Origin: Oscillospiraceae bacterium
GTDB lineage: Bacteria; Bacillota; Clostridia; Oscillospirales; Ruminococcaceae
Assembly: GCA_022766785.1 (NCBI GenBank)
Contig: JALEOL010000026.1
Location: 1-41,056, forward strand
Direction: 5' to 3'
DNA length: 41,056 nt
Positions 15,404 through 24,781 of the stretch are shown piece by piece. Both the position numbers and the translations under genes were made by a program. The first letter of the stretch is position 1, and the number at the start of each line of letters is the position of its first letter. The notes below the pieces were generated by a model. That model was not told the origin of the DNA. It saw only the letters and a program-made list of their open reading frames with translations, and made no database searches.

Positions 15404-15491
15404 ATCATTGTGGTTCGGGGTGCTATTCTCTGAACATGATGATGTAACAATTGCGCGTCAGGCGCTTAAAAAACCGAAAGGAATCACACCA

Positions 15492-16937
15492 ATGGAACAG
15501 AAGATCTATTCAATCGAAATGGGCCCGGCAAAATGCGCCGTTGACCTCGGCGACGGAAGCGAGCGCGGCGAGTATGTAAACCAGGACTACATTCTGCATA
15601 AAATGGGCAGACCGCACCGCGCAGTCAGCCTGATGTACTGCTACTATCCCCTGGACAAGACCTGGCCGGTTCGTGCAAGGGACGCGTTCGCAGACCAGGA
15701 AGTCAGCTTCCAGTGGGACTACCCCTATGACGACTATTTCACCTACAAGGGCGGTATCGGCGGCACCACTGACGGCGAGCCTTTCACCTGCATGAAGGAC
15801 GTGCGCCGTCACGGTCAGGACGTTATCCTCACCCTCACCATCGACCCCAATCTCACGGACGAGTACCTTGTAAAGATCGCGCAGGAGCTTCGCACCTATG
15901 GAAGAATGCAGCTGCGTATCAACCACGAGGCGACCGGCAACTGGTTCAGCTTCACAAAGCGCGCTACATATCAGCAGATCGCGGATTTCTATGTGCGTTT
16001 CCATAACATAATCAAGAAAGAAGCCCCCAACGTGTCCACTATCCTCTGCATAGGCGGCGTGGAGCACCCGGAAAAGGGCGGCGAGATCGAGATGGAAAAG
16101 GAGTTCGCAGACGCTGTTCGCGCTACCGACATCTGGTCTGTGGATAAGTACATGAGCCTGCACTGGGGCTGGCCCTATGACGTTGCAGACGTTGGCGGAA
16201 CCAGCTTCAGCAGAAGCAAGGTATCCGACACCTACAACCTCACAAAGCTCTCCCAGAAGCGCTACAAGGAGCTTTGCGGCGGAATTCAGAAGCCCATGGT
16301 CATGAGCGAGTTCAACGCCGATGGGGACGTTACCGGCCCCTATGACCAGGCTGCGATGATAAAGGAATTCTGCGACATGCTGAAGAACGACCCCGAGCAG
16401 GGCTGGTTCAGCGGCTTCACATTCTATCAGTTCCGTGACCGCGGCAGACTGGGGCTTGAGATCGAGGATCCGAACAATCCCGATGTTGGTATAGAGCAGC
16501 CTGCGCTCAAGACCTACAAGGAGATAATCCACGACGAGTACTTCTATCCGACCATGAAGCAGGGCGCAGAGATATCTCTCCCTGTGAAGCTCCGCTGGGG
16601 CGGAAGCGAGGACGCGACCGGTATCGCGATACCGCTGCACTTTGACAAGTCGCCGGTGTTCTGCGAGGCTACCTTTGACGAGCCGCTGAACCTCATGATG
16701 GAACTGAACGGCAAGTGGTTCTACAAGAGCCCCGAGGCAAAGACGATAGACTTCATGCCGGCATTCTTTGAGAAGCCGCTTGACGGCGCCGCTGATCTTA
16801 CCCTAAAGATATTCGCTCCGCCTGCTTCCGGCGAGAACGACCCCTATCAGGGCGGCGACTGGCAGACGAACTACTACACCACTATCACCAAGCTGCCGGA
16901 CATCAGAATTCGTTTTGCGCCCATCATTGAGGGTTAA
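15492..16937 (+). CDS. GH26-like glycoside hydrolase with C-terminal beta domain
   Basis: 481 aa. A TIM-barrel enzyme with the paired acidic residues of clan GH-A. RINHEATGNWFSF carries Glu146 as probable acid/base and VMSEFNADG carries Glu273 as probable nucleophile. The HEAxGNWF motif is the same as in the second enzyme downstream, which supports a GH26-type (beta-mannanase-like) fold, though the two proteins are otherwise quite different. After about residue 350 a beta-rich domain follows (LMMELNGKWFYKSPEAKTID, LKIFAPPASGEND). There is no signal peptide. The start is ATG 15492 with AAAGGA ahead; the frame extends further upstream through the promoter. Substrate is inferred, with beta-mannosidic oligosaccharides most likely. 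Confidence 0.7.
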   Translation: MEQKIYSIEMGPAKCAVDLGDGSERGEYVNQDYILHKMGRPHRAVSLMYCYYPLDKTWPVRARDAFADQEVSFQWDYPYDDYFTYKGGIGGTTDGEPFTCMKDVRRHGQDVILTLTIDPNLTDEYLVKIAQELRTYGRMQLRINHEATGNWFSFTKRATYQQIADFYVRFHNIIKKEAPNVSTILCIGGVEHPEKGGEIEMEKEFADAVRATDIWSVDKYMSLHWGWPYDVADVGGTSFSRSKVSDTYNLTKLSQKRYKELCGGIQKPMVMSEFNADGDVTGPYDQAAMIKEFCDMLKNDPEQGWFSGFTFYQFRDRGRLGLEIEDPNNPDVGIEQPALKTYKEIIHDEYFYPTMKQGAEISLPVKLRWGGSEDATGIAIPLHFDKSPVFCEATFDEPLNLMMELNGKWFYKSPEAKTIDFMPAFFEKPLDGAADLTLKIFAPPASGENDPYQGGDWQTNYYTTITKLPDIRIRFAPIIEG

Positions 16938-16954
16938 TGTACTCAGCTCAGATA

Positions 16955-16983
16955 AAACAGGGACGGTTTCGCCCCTGTTTTTG
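16955..16983 (+). terminator. Terminator after the GH26-like gene
   Basis: AACAGGG...CCCTGTTTTTG hairpin, 15 nt after the stop. The following stretch to 17238 has no gene; a weak promoter candidate is TTGACT (17126-17131), 17 bp, TAACGT (17149-17154). Confidence 0.75.
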
Positions 16984-17238
16984 TATGCAGTGATTTTTTG
17001 GAAAATTCAGATTTGCATTACCGCTTATTATCTGATATATTAGTTGTATTTTCCGGCAGGTTATGGTGCCTGAAATTGCCGCTTCTTTTTTGGCGGAGAA
17101 TGCACAGAATAATTACAGCCTGCTGTTGACTGACATATAAAAATAGCATAACGTTCCCACGTGCATATCACGCAGATTTCACAAAGGTACAGTATACTTT
17201 GCAGTGTTGTGCCGGAAACCTGCTTTCGGAGGTTAAAT

Positions 17239-18378
17239 ATGACAGATTATAGAACCGACTTCGACGCGCTGGAAAAGAGCCTGTCCGCAAAGCCCGTCGA
17301 GCCTGACAGACTAGTTACCCCTGATCCGACGCCGAATACTCTTCGGTTGTGGGAATTCCTCAGAAGCTGCTGCGGCAGGAAATTCATATCCGGTCAGCAG
17401 TATCTGTGGGAGGACGAGAAAGAAGACCTGGTCTACTGGAACGCCACCGGAAAGATCCCGGCGATACGCGGATACGATTTCATGGGGATCAGCGGACTAG
17501 CGCGGGGTTACGACCAGCTGGGCAGGGCGCTGGACTGGGCGCGGCGCACGGGAGGGATACTCACCATGTGCTGGCACTGGAACGCCCCTGACGACATGGA
17601 GGATATCGCAAAGCTGAGCTCGTTCTATTACAAGACCACGAACTACGACCGAAAGACGGGCTTTGACATAGTGCGCGCCATGCAGGAGGGTACTCCGGAG
17701 CACGATTTCGTAATATACGAGATAGACCTCGTGGCAGGCGCTCTCAAGATGTTTGAGCAGGCGGATATCCCGGTGCTGTGGAGACCCCTCCATGAAGCGG
17801 CAGGGAACTGGTTCTGGTGGGGCAACCGTGCCGAAGCAGGTAAGCAGGACGCTGAAAGCATTGCGGCGTACAAAAAACTCTGGTACACGATATTTGACAG
17901 GTTCATGAATTACCACAGGTTGCGCAATCTTATCTGGGTGTGGAACGGACAGGCGCCGTTTATGGCGGTACACCCGAACACCTTTGATATCGCCGGTGAG
18001 GATATCTATGACGATATCCCGAACCACGGTTCGCAGCTGGAGCGTTTCAGGGGCGTCAGCAGCTACACCCACGGCAAGCTGATAACTCTGTCCGAGTGCG
18101 GCAGTATCCCCGACCCGGACGAGATGATGAAAGACGGCGCAGCATGGCTCTGGTGGCTTCCGTGGTGGGGAAGCTTCGTTTATGATACCGACGAAAAGGG
18201 CAGGGCGGTGCTGGACGAAAACGGTATGCCCAGACCCAACCCGAAGTATATGGACGAGGCGTTTTTAAAGCGCGTATTCGCTGATCCCAGGGTAGTGACC
18301 CTTGAGGATCTGCCGTGGTATGACAGAGAAAAGAGACCGCTGCCCTACGCGCTCAGTCAGCGGCTCAGAAAACAGTGA
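17239..18378 (+). CDS. Glycoside hydrolase family 26 (beta-mannanase type)
   Basis: 379 aa. Endo-beta-1,4-mannanase-type retaining enzyme. RPLHEAAGNWFWWG holds acid/base Glu186, and TLSECGSIPDPDEM holds nucleophile Glu286. MCWHWNAP, LIWVWNGQ and WLWWLPWWGSFVYD are typical GH26 strand ends. The protein is close to a bare catalytic domain, and the N-terminus MTDYRTDFDALEKSL is not a signal peptide, so it is likely cytoplasmic. The start is ATG 17239 with GGAGG 6 nt upstream; the frame extends 26 codons further without support. The lipoprotein gene follows after 39 nt and may be co-transcribed. Mannan-oligosaccharide use is inferred from the family. Confidence 0.88.
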   Translation: MTDYRTDFDALEKSLSAKPVEPDRLVTPDPTPNTLRLWEFLRSCCGRKFISGQQYLWEDEKEDLVYWNATGKIPAIRGYDFMGISGLARGYDQLGRALDWARRTGGILTMCWHWNAPDDMEDIAKLSSFYYKTTNYDRKTGFDIVRAMQEGTPEHDFVIYEIDLVAGALKMFEQADIPVLWRPLHEAAGNWFWWGNRAEAGKQDAESIAAYKKLWYTIFDRFMNYHRLRNLIWVWNGQAPFMAVHPNTFDIAGEDIYDDIPNHGSQLERFRGVSSYTHGKLITLSECGSIPDPDEMMKDGAAWLWWLPWWGSFVYDTDEKGRAVLDENGMPRPNPKYMDEAFLKRVFADPRVVTLEDLPWYDREKRPLPYALSQRLRKQ

Positions 18379-18417
18379 AGAACAGGCAGTGATACTGCCA
18401 AAGGGAAAGGAAACAAT

Positions 18418-19095
18418 ATGAAGAAGTATTTAGCAGCTATAGCAGCAATCACAATGATGACCGCAGCTTTCACAGGCTGCGCAGGAAAGAATAACAACAG
18501 CTCCGGAAGCTCCTCTGTAAACGAGAGCAGTTCCGCCGCCGAGAGCAGCTCCGGGGCAGAGAGTACTACTACCTCAGAAAACAGCTCCGCGGCTGATCCC
18601 ACAGCGCCCGAGACCACAGAGAGAACCGCTAAGGATCTTGCGAACGCTGTATTTCAGAGCGTTGACTGGGTAAGCGCTCAGGAGATAAGCGACGCTGAGA
18701 CCCTTGACACCATGCTTGGACTGGATCAGAGCCTGCTCGAGGATTACGCGGTATATGTGCCGATGATGAGCGTACACCTTGACGAGCTTATCATTGTAAA
18801 GCCCAATCCCGGCAGCGAGCCTGCGGTAGAGGATCAGCTCAACTCCCACTTTGAGTATATCAAGGAGGGCGCAGCGTTCTATCCTGCACAGGAGATCGCC
18901 GCAGCAGGCGCGGTCATGGGCAAGACCGACGACGGCTTCTATTATGTGATCGTTCACCAGATAGGCTCTGAGATAGCCGATGTTATCAGAGATTACCAGC
19001 CCGGCGACGAGGTTCCGAAGCTGGAAGTTCCGGAGGCTGATCACGGCGACAACGGCGTGACTGTAGTTCCCACCGAGGAGCAGCAGAACGGCTGA
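18418..19095 (+). CDS. DUF4358-type lipoprotein
   Basis: 225 aa. A lipoprotein signal (MKKYLAAIAAITMMTAAFTG-C) puts the lipidated Cys at residue 21. A Ser/Asn/Glu-rich linker to about residue 60 is followed by a compact domain with DELIIVKPNPGSEPAVEDQL and FYPAQEIAAAGAVMGKTDDG, the pattern of DUF4358 proteins in Clostridia. An acidic tail ends the protein. It is exported and anchored on the outer face of the membrane; the function is unknown. AAAGGAAA lies ahead of ATG 18418. It is 39 nt downstream of the GH26 gene and ends at a terminator shared with the convergent phoR. Confidence 0.8.
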   Translation: MKKYLAAIAAITMMTAAFTGCAGKNNNSSGSSSVNESSSAAESSSGAESTTTSENSSAADPTAPETTERTAKDLANAVFQSVDWVSAQEISDAETLDTMLGLDQSLLEDYAVYVPMMSVHLDELIIVKPNPGSEPAVEDQLNSHFEYIKEGAAFYPAQEIAAAGAVMGKTDDGFYYVIVHQIGSEIADVIRDYQPGDEVPKLEVPEADHGDNGVTVVPTEEQQNG

Positions 19096-19112
19096 TAATT
19101 CCGGATAATATT

Positions 19113-19144
19113 AACTCCCACCCGTGACAGGTGGGAGTTTTTTG
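19113..19144. terminator. Bidirectional terminator between the lipoprotein gene and phoR
   Basis: Perfect stem AACTCCCACC / GGTGGGAGTT with loop CGTGACA, followed by a T-run on the plus strand. It lies between two convergent genes (ends at 19095 and 19158). A-rich bases on its other side give a weaker minus-strand terminator. Confidence 0.85.
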
Positions 19145-19157
19145 TATGGAAATTCGG

Positions 19158-20846
19158 TTATTTCTTTTTGGGGAGGGTGAGGGTGAATTCTGTACCGGTG
19201 CCCTCTGTGCTCTTTACGGTGATAGTGCCGCCGTGGAGGTTCACTCCATGCTTCACTATCGAAAGCCCCAGACCTGTTCCGCCGATCTTCCGTGAATGGC
19301 TCTTGTCCGCCCGGAAGAACCTCTCAAATATCCTGTCGATGCAGTCCGCCGGGATACCGATACCCGTGTCGGATACGGTGACGGTTATGCTGCTTTCACC
19401 GTTCTTTACGTCTATATCAGCCCTGCCGCCGGTGCGGTTGTATTTCACGGCGTTGTCCAGAAGGTTGTAGATTATCTCCTCAAGCACCGAGGTGATACCC
19501 GTCGTTTCCGCACGTTCGCCTGTGACGTTTATGGAAACGTGCCTGCTGTCTGCGGCGGCCCTCAGTCTTTCGGCGGCAAGCTGCGCCAGAGTTAGGATAT
19601 CCACCGTTTCCTCGTGATCCGCAAAGGAATTCTCGTCCAGCTGCGAGAGCTTGATTATGTCCTCAATAAGAGTGATCATGCGCCCTGCCTCGTCACGGAT
19701 ATTCTTCGCGAACCCGGGGATATCCTCCGGCTTGACTATTCCGCCCACCAGCATATCCGATATGCCGTATATCGTCGTGAGCGGCGTTTTCAGCTCATGG
19801 GATACGTTTGAGGTGAATTCCCGGCGAAGCTCCTCGCGCCCCTCTTTTTCGGTGATGTCCAGGATTATGATTACCGCGCCGGATATCTTTCCGTCAGTCG
19901 ATACAGGGGTGGCGATGACCTGGTAGATCTTTTCGGATATCGTCAGGTTCACCTCGCAGCGTTCGCCGGAAAGCGCCTTTTCCACCGCGCCGCGGAAGCC
20001 CTCGCTTCGGTTGAGCACAAGCACGCTGCGGCTGCTGCCGGTGAAGTCGGAGCCGAGGATATTCAGCGCCGCCTTGTTGTAGGAAAGCACCTCCGTGCGG
20101 CTGTCGGTGATGATGAAGCCCTCGCCCATGTTCTCGGTTATAAGGGCGAACTCCGTGCGGCTGCGCGTCAGCTCCTCAATTCGGCGGTCGATCTCGCGGT
20201 TCTGTTCGGATATCCGGTGGAGCAGGGGAGCGATCTCGCCGTAGCTTTCGTTGATGTCGGGATTTCGCAGGTCGATGCTGTTTATCGGCTTAACGACCGC
20301 CCTTGCGACCAGCCCAGCCACGCCCAGGGACACCAGTGCGGCGATCAGCACGACCAGCAGCACTTCCCACCACATGCTGCCTATCCTTGCAAGGGCGGTG
20401 TCCATAGTGCCGGAAACCCTTACCACACAGCCGTAGCCGATAGTCCGTGCGCAGTACACGGTCATTTCGGACATGGTATAGCTTTCCCGGATCGCGGTTC
20501 CGGTGCCTGACTGCTTTGCGGAGATCACTTCCTCGCGGTCGAGGTGGTTTTCCATTTCCGAGATATCCGCCTTGTTGTCGAAAAGCACGTTGCCCTCGGC
20601 GTCGATGTAGGTTATCCTGTTCTCAAATGTGCCGTGAATATCGGCGCTGAGCTTTTCAAGGCTCTTTACGTCAAGCTCCGGCGTGGTGTTGTCCATGGTG
20701 GCGGCAAGCAGCATCGCCTGCTGCTCCAGCTGGCTCTTGAAAAGCTGCTGCTCTTTTGTGTAAGCAACTCCCAGCACCAGTGCGACAGAGGAGATTATTG
20801 CGATGATCGACACCAGAAAAGCGCCGCCGAAAATTCGTTTTGTCAT
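19158..20846 (-). CDS. phoR: PhoR-type sensor histidine kinase
   Basis: 562 aa. An N-terminal transmembrane helix (about 8-28), an extracytoplasmic domain of about 120 residues and a second helix (about 160-182) precede a short HAMP-like stretch. A PAS domain follows (ITENMGEGFIITDSRTEVLS). The kinase core has the H-box FTSNVSHELKTPLTTI, N-box NLLDNAVKYN, G1 DTGIGIP, F-box IFERFFRAD and G2 GGTGLGLSIVKHG. It phosphorylates the response regulator encoded 24 nt upstream of it in the same operon. Position at the end of pstSCAB-phoU makes phosphate sensing the natural role. All catalytic motifs are intact. Confidence 0.92.
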   Translation of the reverse strand: MTKRIFGGAFLVSIIAIISSVALVLGVAYTKEQQLFKSQLEQQAMLLAATMDNTTPELDVKSLEKLSADIHGTFENRITYIDAEGNVLFDNKADISEMENHLDREEVISAKQSGTGTAIRESYTMSEMTVYCARTIGYGCVVRVSGTMDTALARIGSMWWEVLLVVLIAALVSLGVAGLVARAVVKPINSIDLRNPDINESYGEIAPLLHRISEQNREIDRRIEELTRSRTEFALITENMGEGFIITDSRTEVLSYNKAALNILGSDFTGSSRSVLVLNRSEGFRGAVEKALSGERCEVNLTISEKIYQVIATPVSTDGKISGAVIIILDITEKEGREELRREFTSNVSHELKTPLTTIYGISDMLVGGIVKPEDIPGFAKNIRDEAGRMITLIEDIIKLSQLDENSFADHEETVDILTLAQLAAERLRAAADSRHVSINVTGERAETTGITSVLEEIIYNLLDNAVKYNRTGGRADIDVKNGESSITVTVSDTGIGIPADCIDRIFERFFRADKSHSRKIGGTGLGLSIVKHGVNLHGGTITVKSTEGTGTEFTLTLPKKK

Positions 20847-20870
20847 ATTCTGCCTTTCATTACGGAGCTG

Positions 20871-21542
20871 TTATTCATCGCTCACTGCCTTGTAGCCAAT
20901 GCCGCGGACGGTCTCGATCATGCTTCCGCATTCTCCGAGTTTAAGGCGCAGTGTGCGGATATGCACGTCAACGGTACGGCTCTCGCCGTCGAAGTCGTAG
21001 CCCCAGACCTTTGAGATGAGCTTTTCTCTTGAAAGCACCGTGCCCATATTATCCAGCAGCGTGCAGAGAAGCTCGAACTCCTTGAAGGTCAGCTGCACCT
21101 CCTTGCCGTCCACCCGGACGATGTGCTTTGAGGTGTTGATGTACAGCTTTCCGACGGAGTATTCCGTAGTTGCGACTGTGTTGGTGCGGCGGAGCAGCGC
21201 TTTTATCCGGGAGATAAGCTCCATTGTGCCGAACGGCTTTGCGATGTAGTCATCAGCACCGCTGTCCAGACCTATCACCTTGTCGTATTCCGAGCCTTTT
21301 GCTGTCAGCATGATGACCGGCAGCGCTGAGTACTCCGGATTTGCCCTGAGTTTTGACAGGACAGAAAGCCCGTCCTCCTCAGGCAGCATAATATCCAGCA
21401 GAAGCACCGAGGGCTTTTCCTGCTTCAACGCCTCCCAGAATTCCACCGGGCGCTCGAATCCCTTTGCCTCCAGCCCCGAGTTGTTCAGCGCGTAAAGCAC
21501 GAAGTTCCTGATGTTTGCGTCGTCCTCAAGCATGTATATCAT
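20871..21542 (-). CDS. OmpR-family response regulator (PhoB/PhoP type)
   Basis: 223 aa. Receiver domain 1-115 with the acidic pair in MLEDD, phosphoacceptor Asp in LLLDIMLPEEDG, Thr in MLTAKG and Lys in AKPFG. A winged-helix trans_reg_C domain follows (130-220; LTFKEFELLCTLLDN, SRTVDVHIRTLRLKL, ETVRGIGYKA). It lies between phoU and phoR and is the probable activator of the PHO box ahead of pstS. The start at ATG 21542 has a weak AAGAGAG site; Met4 is a possible alternative. Whether to call it PhoB or PhoP is a naming matter only. Confidence 0.92.
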   Translation of the reverse strand: MIYMLEDDANIRNFVLYALNNSGLEAKGFERPVEFWEALKQEKPSVLLLDIMLPEEDGLSVLSKLRANPEYSALPVIMLTAKGSEYDKVIGLDSGADDYIAKPFGTMELISRIKALLRRTNTVATTEYSVGKLYINTSKHIVRVDGKEVQLTFKEFELLCTLLDNMGTVLSREKLISKVWGYDFDGESRTVDVHIRTLRLKLGECGSMIETVRGIGYKAVSDE

Positions 21543-21566
21543 ATGCGTCTCTCTTTCTGCGCGGGG

Positions 21567-22205
21567 TCAGCGCTCTCCGGTTATGGAGTACAGCACCCAT
21601 TCCGCGATATTTGTGGCGTGATCGGCGATACGTTCAAGATATTTCGCCGCCATCAGCAGATCCATGAAGTATTCCGCTTCATCGGCGTCGCTCCTCACAA
21701 GTCCGATAAGCTCTCTCTTGACCTCCAGGAAGCGTGCGTCCACCTTGTCGTCCGCAGCAATCGCCTGCTGAGCGAGCTTCACGTCCTTCCTCACGAACGA
21801 GTCCACGCTCATCGTTACCATGCTGATAGCCTCGTTCGCCATGTCGGAGATGTGCACCTTTCCGGTAAGGTTGCTGGAATGAACGAACCCGGCAATTTCC
21901 GCGATATCCTGCGACTGGTCGCCGATACGCTCCATGTCGGAGATCATCTTCAGCGCCGAGGAAACGCACCTGAGATCCTTTGCCACCGGCTGCTGATGAA
22001 GAAGCAGCTTCATGCACAGCGCCTCTATGTCGTGCTCCATGTGGTCGGTCTCTATCTCGTTGTCGTTCACCTTGGCGATCATTTCCTCGGTTTTTTCGTT
22101 GAAAAGAGCTTTGGTGGCGCAGGCGATGCTTTCCTCGCACAGCGCTCCCATTTTGATAAGGTCTACGTTGAGCTGCTCCAGCTGCTCGTCAAAACGGTTT
22201 CTCAT
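21567..22205 (-). CDS. phoU: Phosphate signalling protein PhoU
   Basis: 212 aa, all-helical, with two PhoU repeats containing the conserved metal-binding E/DxxxD patterns (ALKMISDMERIGDQSQDIAE in repeat 1 and LLMAAKYLERIADHATNIAE in repeat 2). PhoU couples PstSCAB transport state to PhoR and keeps the kinase silent when phosphate is plentiful. The start is ATG 22205 because GGAGGAG lies just before it; the frame opens at TTG 22220, but that codon overlaps the ribosome site. It sits 16 nt after pstB. Confidence 0.95.
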   Translation of the reverse strand: MRNRFDEQLEQLNVDLIKMGALCEESIACATKALFNEKTEEMIAKVNDNEIETDHMEHDIEALCMKLLLHQQPVAKDLRCVSSALKMISDMERIGDQSQDIAEIAGFVHSSNLTGKVHISDMANEAISMVTMSVDSFVRKDVKLAQQAIAADDKVDARFLEVKRELIGLVRSDADEAEYFMDLLMAAKYLERIADHATNIAEWVLYSITGER

Positions 22206-22221
22206 AATATTCTCCTCCAAA

Positions 22222-22968
22222 TCAGCCGAAACGTCCGGTTATGTAGTCCTCAGTTCTCTGATCCTGCGGATTTGAGAATATCCTGTCGGTATCGGCGTAT
22301 TCCACGACCTCGCCCAGCAGGAAGAATGCGGTCTTGTCAGAGATCCTGGCAGCCTGCTGCATGTTATGAGTAACCATAACTATAGTATACTCCTTTTTCA
22401 GCTCAATTGCAAGGTCTTCTATCTTAGAAGTTGAAATCGGGTCAAGTGCGGAGGTCGGCTCGTCCATAAGCAGCACCTCCGGCTCTACGGCAAGCGCCCT
22501 TGCGATGCACAGTCTCTGCTGCTGACCGCCGGAAAGCCCCAGTGCTGATTTCTTCAGACGATCCTTGAGTTCGTCCCAGATAGCGGCGTCGCGCAGGGAC
22601 TTCTCCACGATGTCGTCCAGCTTCACCTTGGAGTGAATGCCGTGGGTGCGCGGTCCGAAAGCGATGTTGTCATAAACGCTCATTGGGAACGGATTAGGCT
22701 TCTGGAACACCATACCAACGCGCTTCCTGAGCAGGTTGACGTCCATTTTGCCGTAGATATCCTCGCCGTCCAGCAGAAATTCGCCGGTAATGCGGCAGCC
22801 CTCCACAAGGTCGTTCATGCGGTTGAGGGATTTCAGCAGTGTGGACTTTCCGCAGCCGGACGGACCTATAAATGCGGTTATCTTGTTTTCGGGTATCTCG
22901 AGGTTTATTCCCTTGAGCGCCTTGAAGTCGCCGTAATAAAGCTCGGCGTTTCTGATATCGAATTTCAT
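22222..22968 (-). CDS. pstB: Phosphate ABC transporter ATP-binding protein PstB
   Basis: 248 aa. Walker [11 protein letters not shown]-loop [20 protein letters not shown], signature [15 protein letters not shown], Walker [14 protein letters not shown] and switch His in [17 protein letters not shown] and FPMSVYDN are PstB hallmarks. It powers phosphate import through PstC/PstA at the inner face of the membrane. The start is ATG 22968 ([20 protein letters not shown]) with AAGGA 7 nt upstream; the upstream extension to 23004 overlaps pstA and has no support. It begins 4 nt after the pstA stop. Confidence 0.97.
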   Translation of the reverse strand: MKFDIRNAELYYGDFKALKGINLEIPENKITAFIGPSGCGKSTLLKSLNRMNDLVEGCRITGEFLLDGEDIYGKMDVNLLRKRVGMVFQKPNPFPMSVYDNIAFGPRTHGIHSKVKLDDIVEKSLRDAAIWDELKDRLKKSALGLSGGQQQRLCIARALAVEPEVLLMDEPTSALDPISTSKIEDLAIELKKEYTIVMVTHNMQQAARISDKTAFFLLGEVVEYADTDRIFSNPQDQRTEDYITGRFG

Positions 22969-22972
22969 GGTG

Positions 22973-23908
22973 TTATCCTTTCTTTTTCGCAATATGACGC
23001 TCAATGAGGTCTGAAATGAGGTTGATGATGAAGGTCAGCGCCAGAAGTACTACTGCGGAAGCGAACGCCTCGTTCACATGCAGACCCTCGTTTGAGAGAA
23101 TGTACATGTGCACCGTCAGCGTAGCTGCAGAGCTGCCCGAGCCGGTAAGCGCGCCGGGGATATTGTGACCGGAGCCTGATGTGAATATCAGAGCCGCGGA
23201 CTCACCCACGATACGCCCGATAGCGAGGATTATTCCGGACATAATTCCGGGAACGGCGGTCGGGAGAATTACCCGGAACACCGTGCGCATCTTGCCTGCG
23301 CCCAGACCGAAGCTGCCCTCGCGGTAGCTGTCGGGTACTGCAAGCAGCGCCTCCTCTGTGGTGCGGATAATGAGCGGAAGTATCATCATAGCTAAGGTGA
23401 GAACTCCGGCGAGGATACTGAACATCCAGTGGAACGAGATGTTGAACATGAGATATCCGAACAGACCGAACACGATCGAGGGGATACCGGAAAGGGTCTC
23501 GGTGGTCACGCGGATTATCTTCACGAGCTTGTTTCCGCGCTTCGCGTATTCCACAAGATACACCGCGGCGAATACGCCGATAGGTACTGCGATGACGAGG
23601 GTCATTGCGGTCATGAGCAGGGTGTTGATTATCGCCGGCATCATGCTGACGTTATCGGTGGTGTATTCCCAGGAGAACTGCTCGGCGGTGAGGTGCGGCA
23701 CGCCGTTTATGAGAATGTACGCGATGATGAATATCAGCATACCAACTGCGAACAGCGCGGACAGTATGACAAGTATCATCAGAATGAGCGAGAGCGGACT
23801 TCTGGCATACTGCTTCAGACGCGCTTTCAGGGTCACGCGGTTGATGTAGTTTTCGGGCACGGTGGTTTTCTTTTCTTCATTCATGGCGGTGTTTGCGGCT
23901 TCAGTCAT
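22973..23908 (-). CDS. pstA: Phosphate ABC transporter permease PstA
   Basis: 311 aa with six predicted membrane helices after a polar N-terminus of about 35 residues. The permease EAA loop reads [20 protein letters not shown], and [15 protein letters not shown] is a PstA signature. It pairs with PstC to form the phosphate channel. The start codon overlaps the pstC stop by 1 nt (TGATG at 23906-23910), so translation is coupled. Confidence 0.96.
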   Translation of the reverse strand: MTEAANTAMNEEKKTTVPENYINRVTLKARLKQYARSPLSLILMILVILSALFAVGMLIFIIAYILINGVPHLTAEQFSWEYTTDNVSMMPAIINTLLMTAMTLVIAVPIGVFAAVYLVEYAKRGNKLVKIIRVTTETLSGIPSIVFGLFGYLMFNISFHWMFSILAGVLTLAMMILPLIIRTTEEALLAVPDSYREGSFGLGAGKMRTVFRVILPTAVPGIMSGIILAIGRIVGESAALIFTSGSGHNIPGALTGSGSSAATLTVHMYILSNEGLHVNEAFASAVVLLALTFIINLISDLIERHIAKKKG

Positions 23909-24756
23909 CAGTCTTTCCTCCTTTTAAGAACGGAGAAGCAGAGGTTGATTATAAGTATGAATACGAACAGCACGACGCCTGTCGCGATAAGAGCGTCCTG
24001 GTGAAGTCCGGTGGCGTAGCCCATTTCGATAACGATGTTAGAGGTCATCGTGCGTATACCGGAGGTGAGGCTCTTGGGAAGTATGGTCTGGTTGCCTGCA
24101 ACAAGAATTACCGCCATTGTTTCGCCTATCGCACGTCCGACGCCGAGGATTATCGCGGCGAGTATACCGGATTTCGCCGCCGGAAGGGAGGCGAAGAACA
24201 CGCTGCGCTCATGCGTTGCGCCTAATGCCAGAGCGCCCTCATAGTAGCTCCGGGGAACGGCGTTCAGCGAGCTTTCGGTGGTCTTTATGACTGTGGGGAG
24301 TATCATTATACCCAGAAGTATCCCGGCGGTAAGCAGCGATTTACCCGAGCCGCCGAAAAGCTCCTTCATGAACGGAACGATCACCACCAGACCGAAGAAG
24401 CCGTATACTATTGACGGGATACCTGCGAGCAGATTTATTGCCGGCTTTACGAAACGGTACAGCTTTTTCGGGCAGTAATGCGACATGAACACCGCACACA
24501 GAATGCCTATCGGAACGCCGATTATCACTGCGATACCTGTTACCAGTATCGAGCCGATTATCATCGGGAATATCCCGAAATAGCCGCTGGAGGGCTTCCA
24601 TTTTGTACCGAACAGGAAGTCCTTGAAGCCTATCTCCGCCATTGCCGGAACGCCGCTTGCGAACAGATACACGCAGATCAGCACAACCGCGAGTATCGAA
24701 ACGCAGGCGCATACCAGGAACAGCGCGTGCATAACATTTTCTTTTATTTTTTGCAT
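23908..24756 (-). CDS. pstC: Phosphate ABC transporter permease PstC
   Basis: 282 aa with six predicted membrane helices. The EAA loop is LNAVPRSYYEGALALGATHE, with GRAIGETMAVILVAGNQ after it as in PstC proteins. GAGGTG lies ahead of ATG 24756. The 342 nt that separate it from the pstS stop hold a terminator-like hairpin and a palindromic repeat element that ends 25 nt before this start codon. No separate promoter for pstC was found, so expression probably depends on read-through from pstS. Confidence 0.96.
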   Translation of the reverse strand: MQKIKENVMHALFLVCACVSILAVVLICVYLFASGVPAMAEIGFKDFLFGTKWKPSSGYFGIFPMIIGSILVTGIAVIIGVPIGILCAVFMSHYCPKKLYRFVKPAINLLAGIPSIVYGFFGLVVIVPFMKELFGGSGKSLLTAGILLGIMILPTVIKTTESSLNAVPRSYYEGALALGATHERSVFFASLPAAKSGILAAIILGVGRAIGETMAVILVAGNQTILPKSLTSGIRTMTSNIVIEMGYATGLHQDALIATGVVLFVFILIINLCFSVLKRRKD

Positions 24757-24781
24757 ATTCGCACCTCATGCACTAATAAAT

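Noticed and set aside
15510..16640. 376-codon minus-strand frame over the GH26-like gene
   Set aside because: Antisense shadow; the plus frame contains paired catalytic Glu motifs and a promoter.
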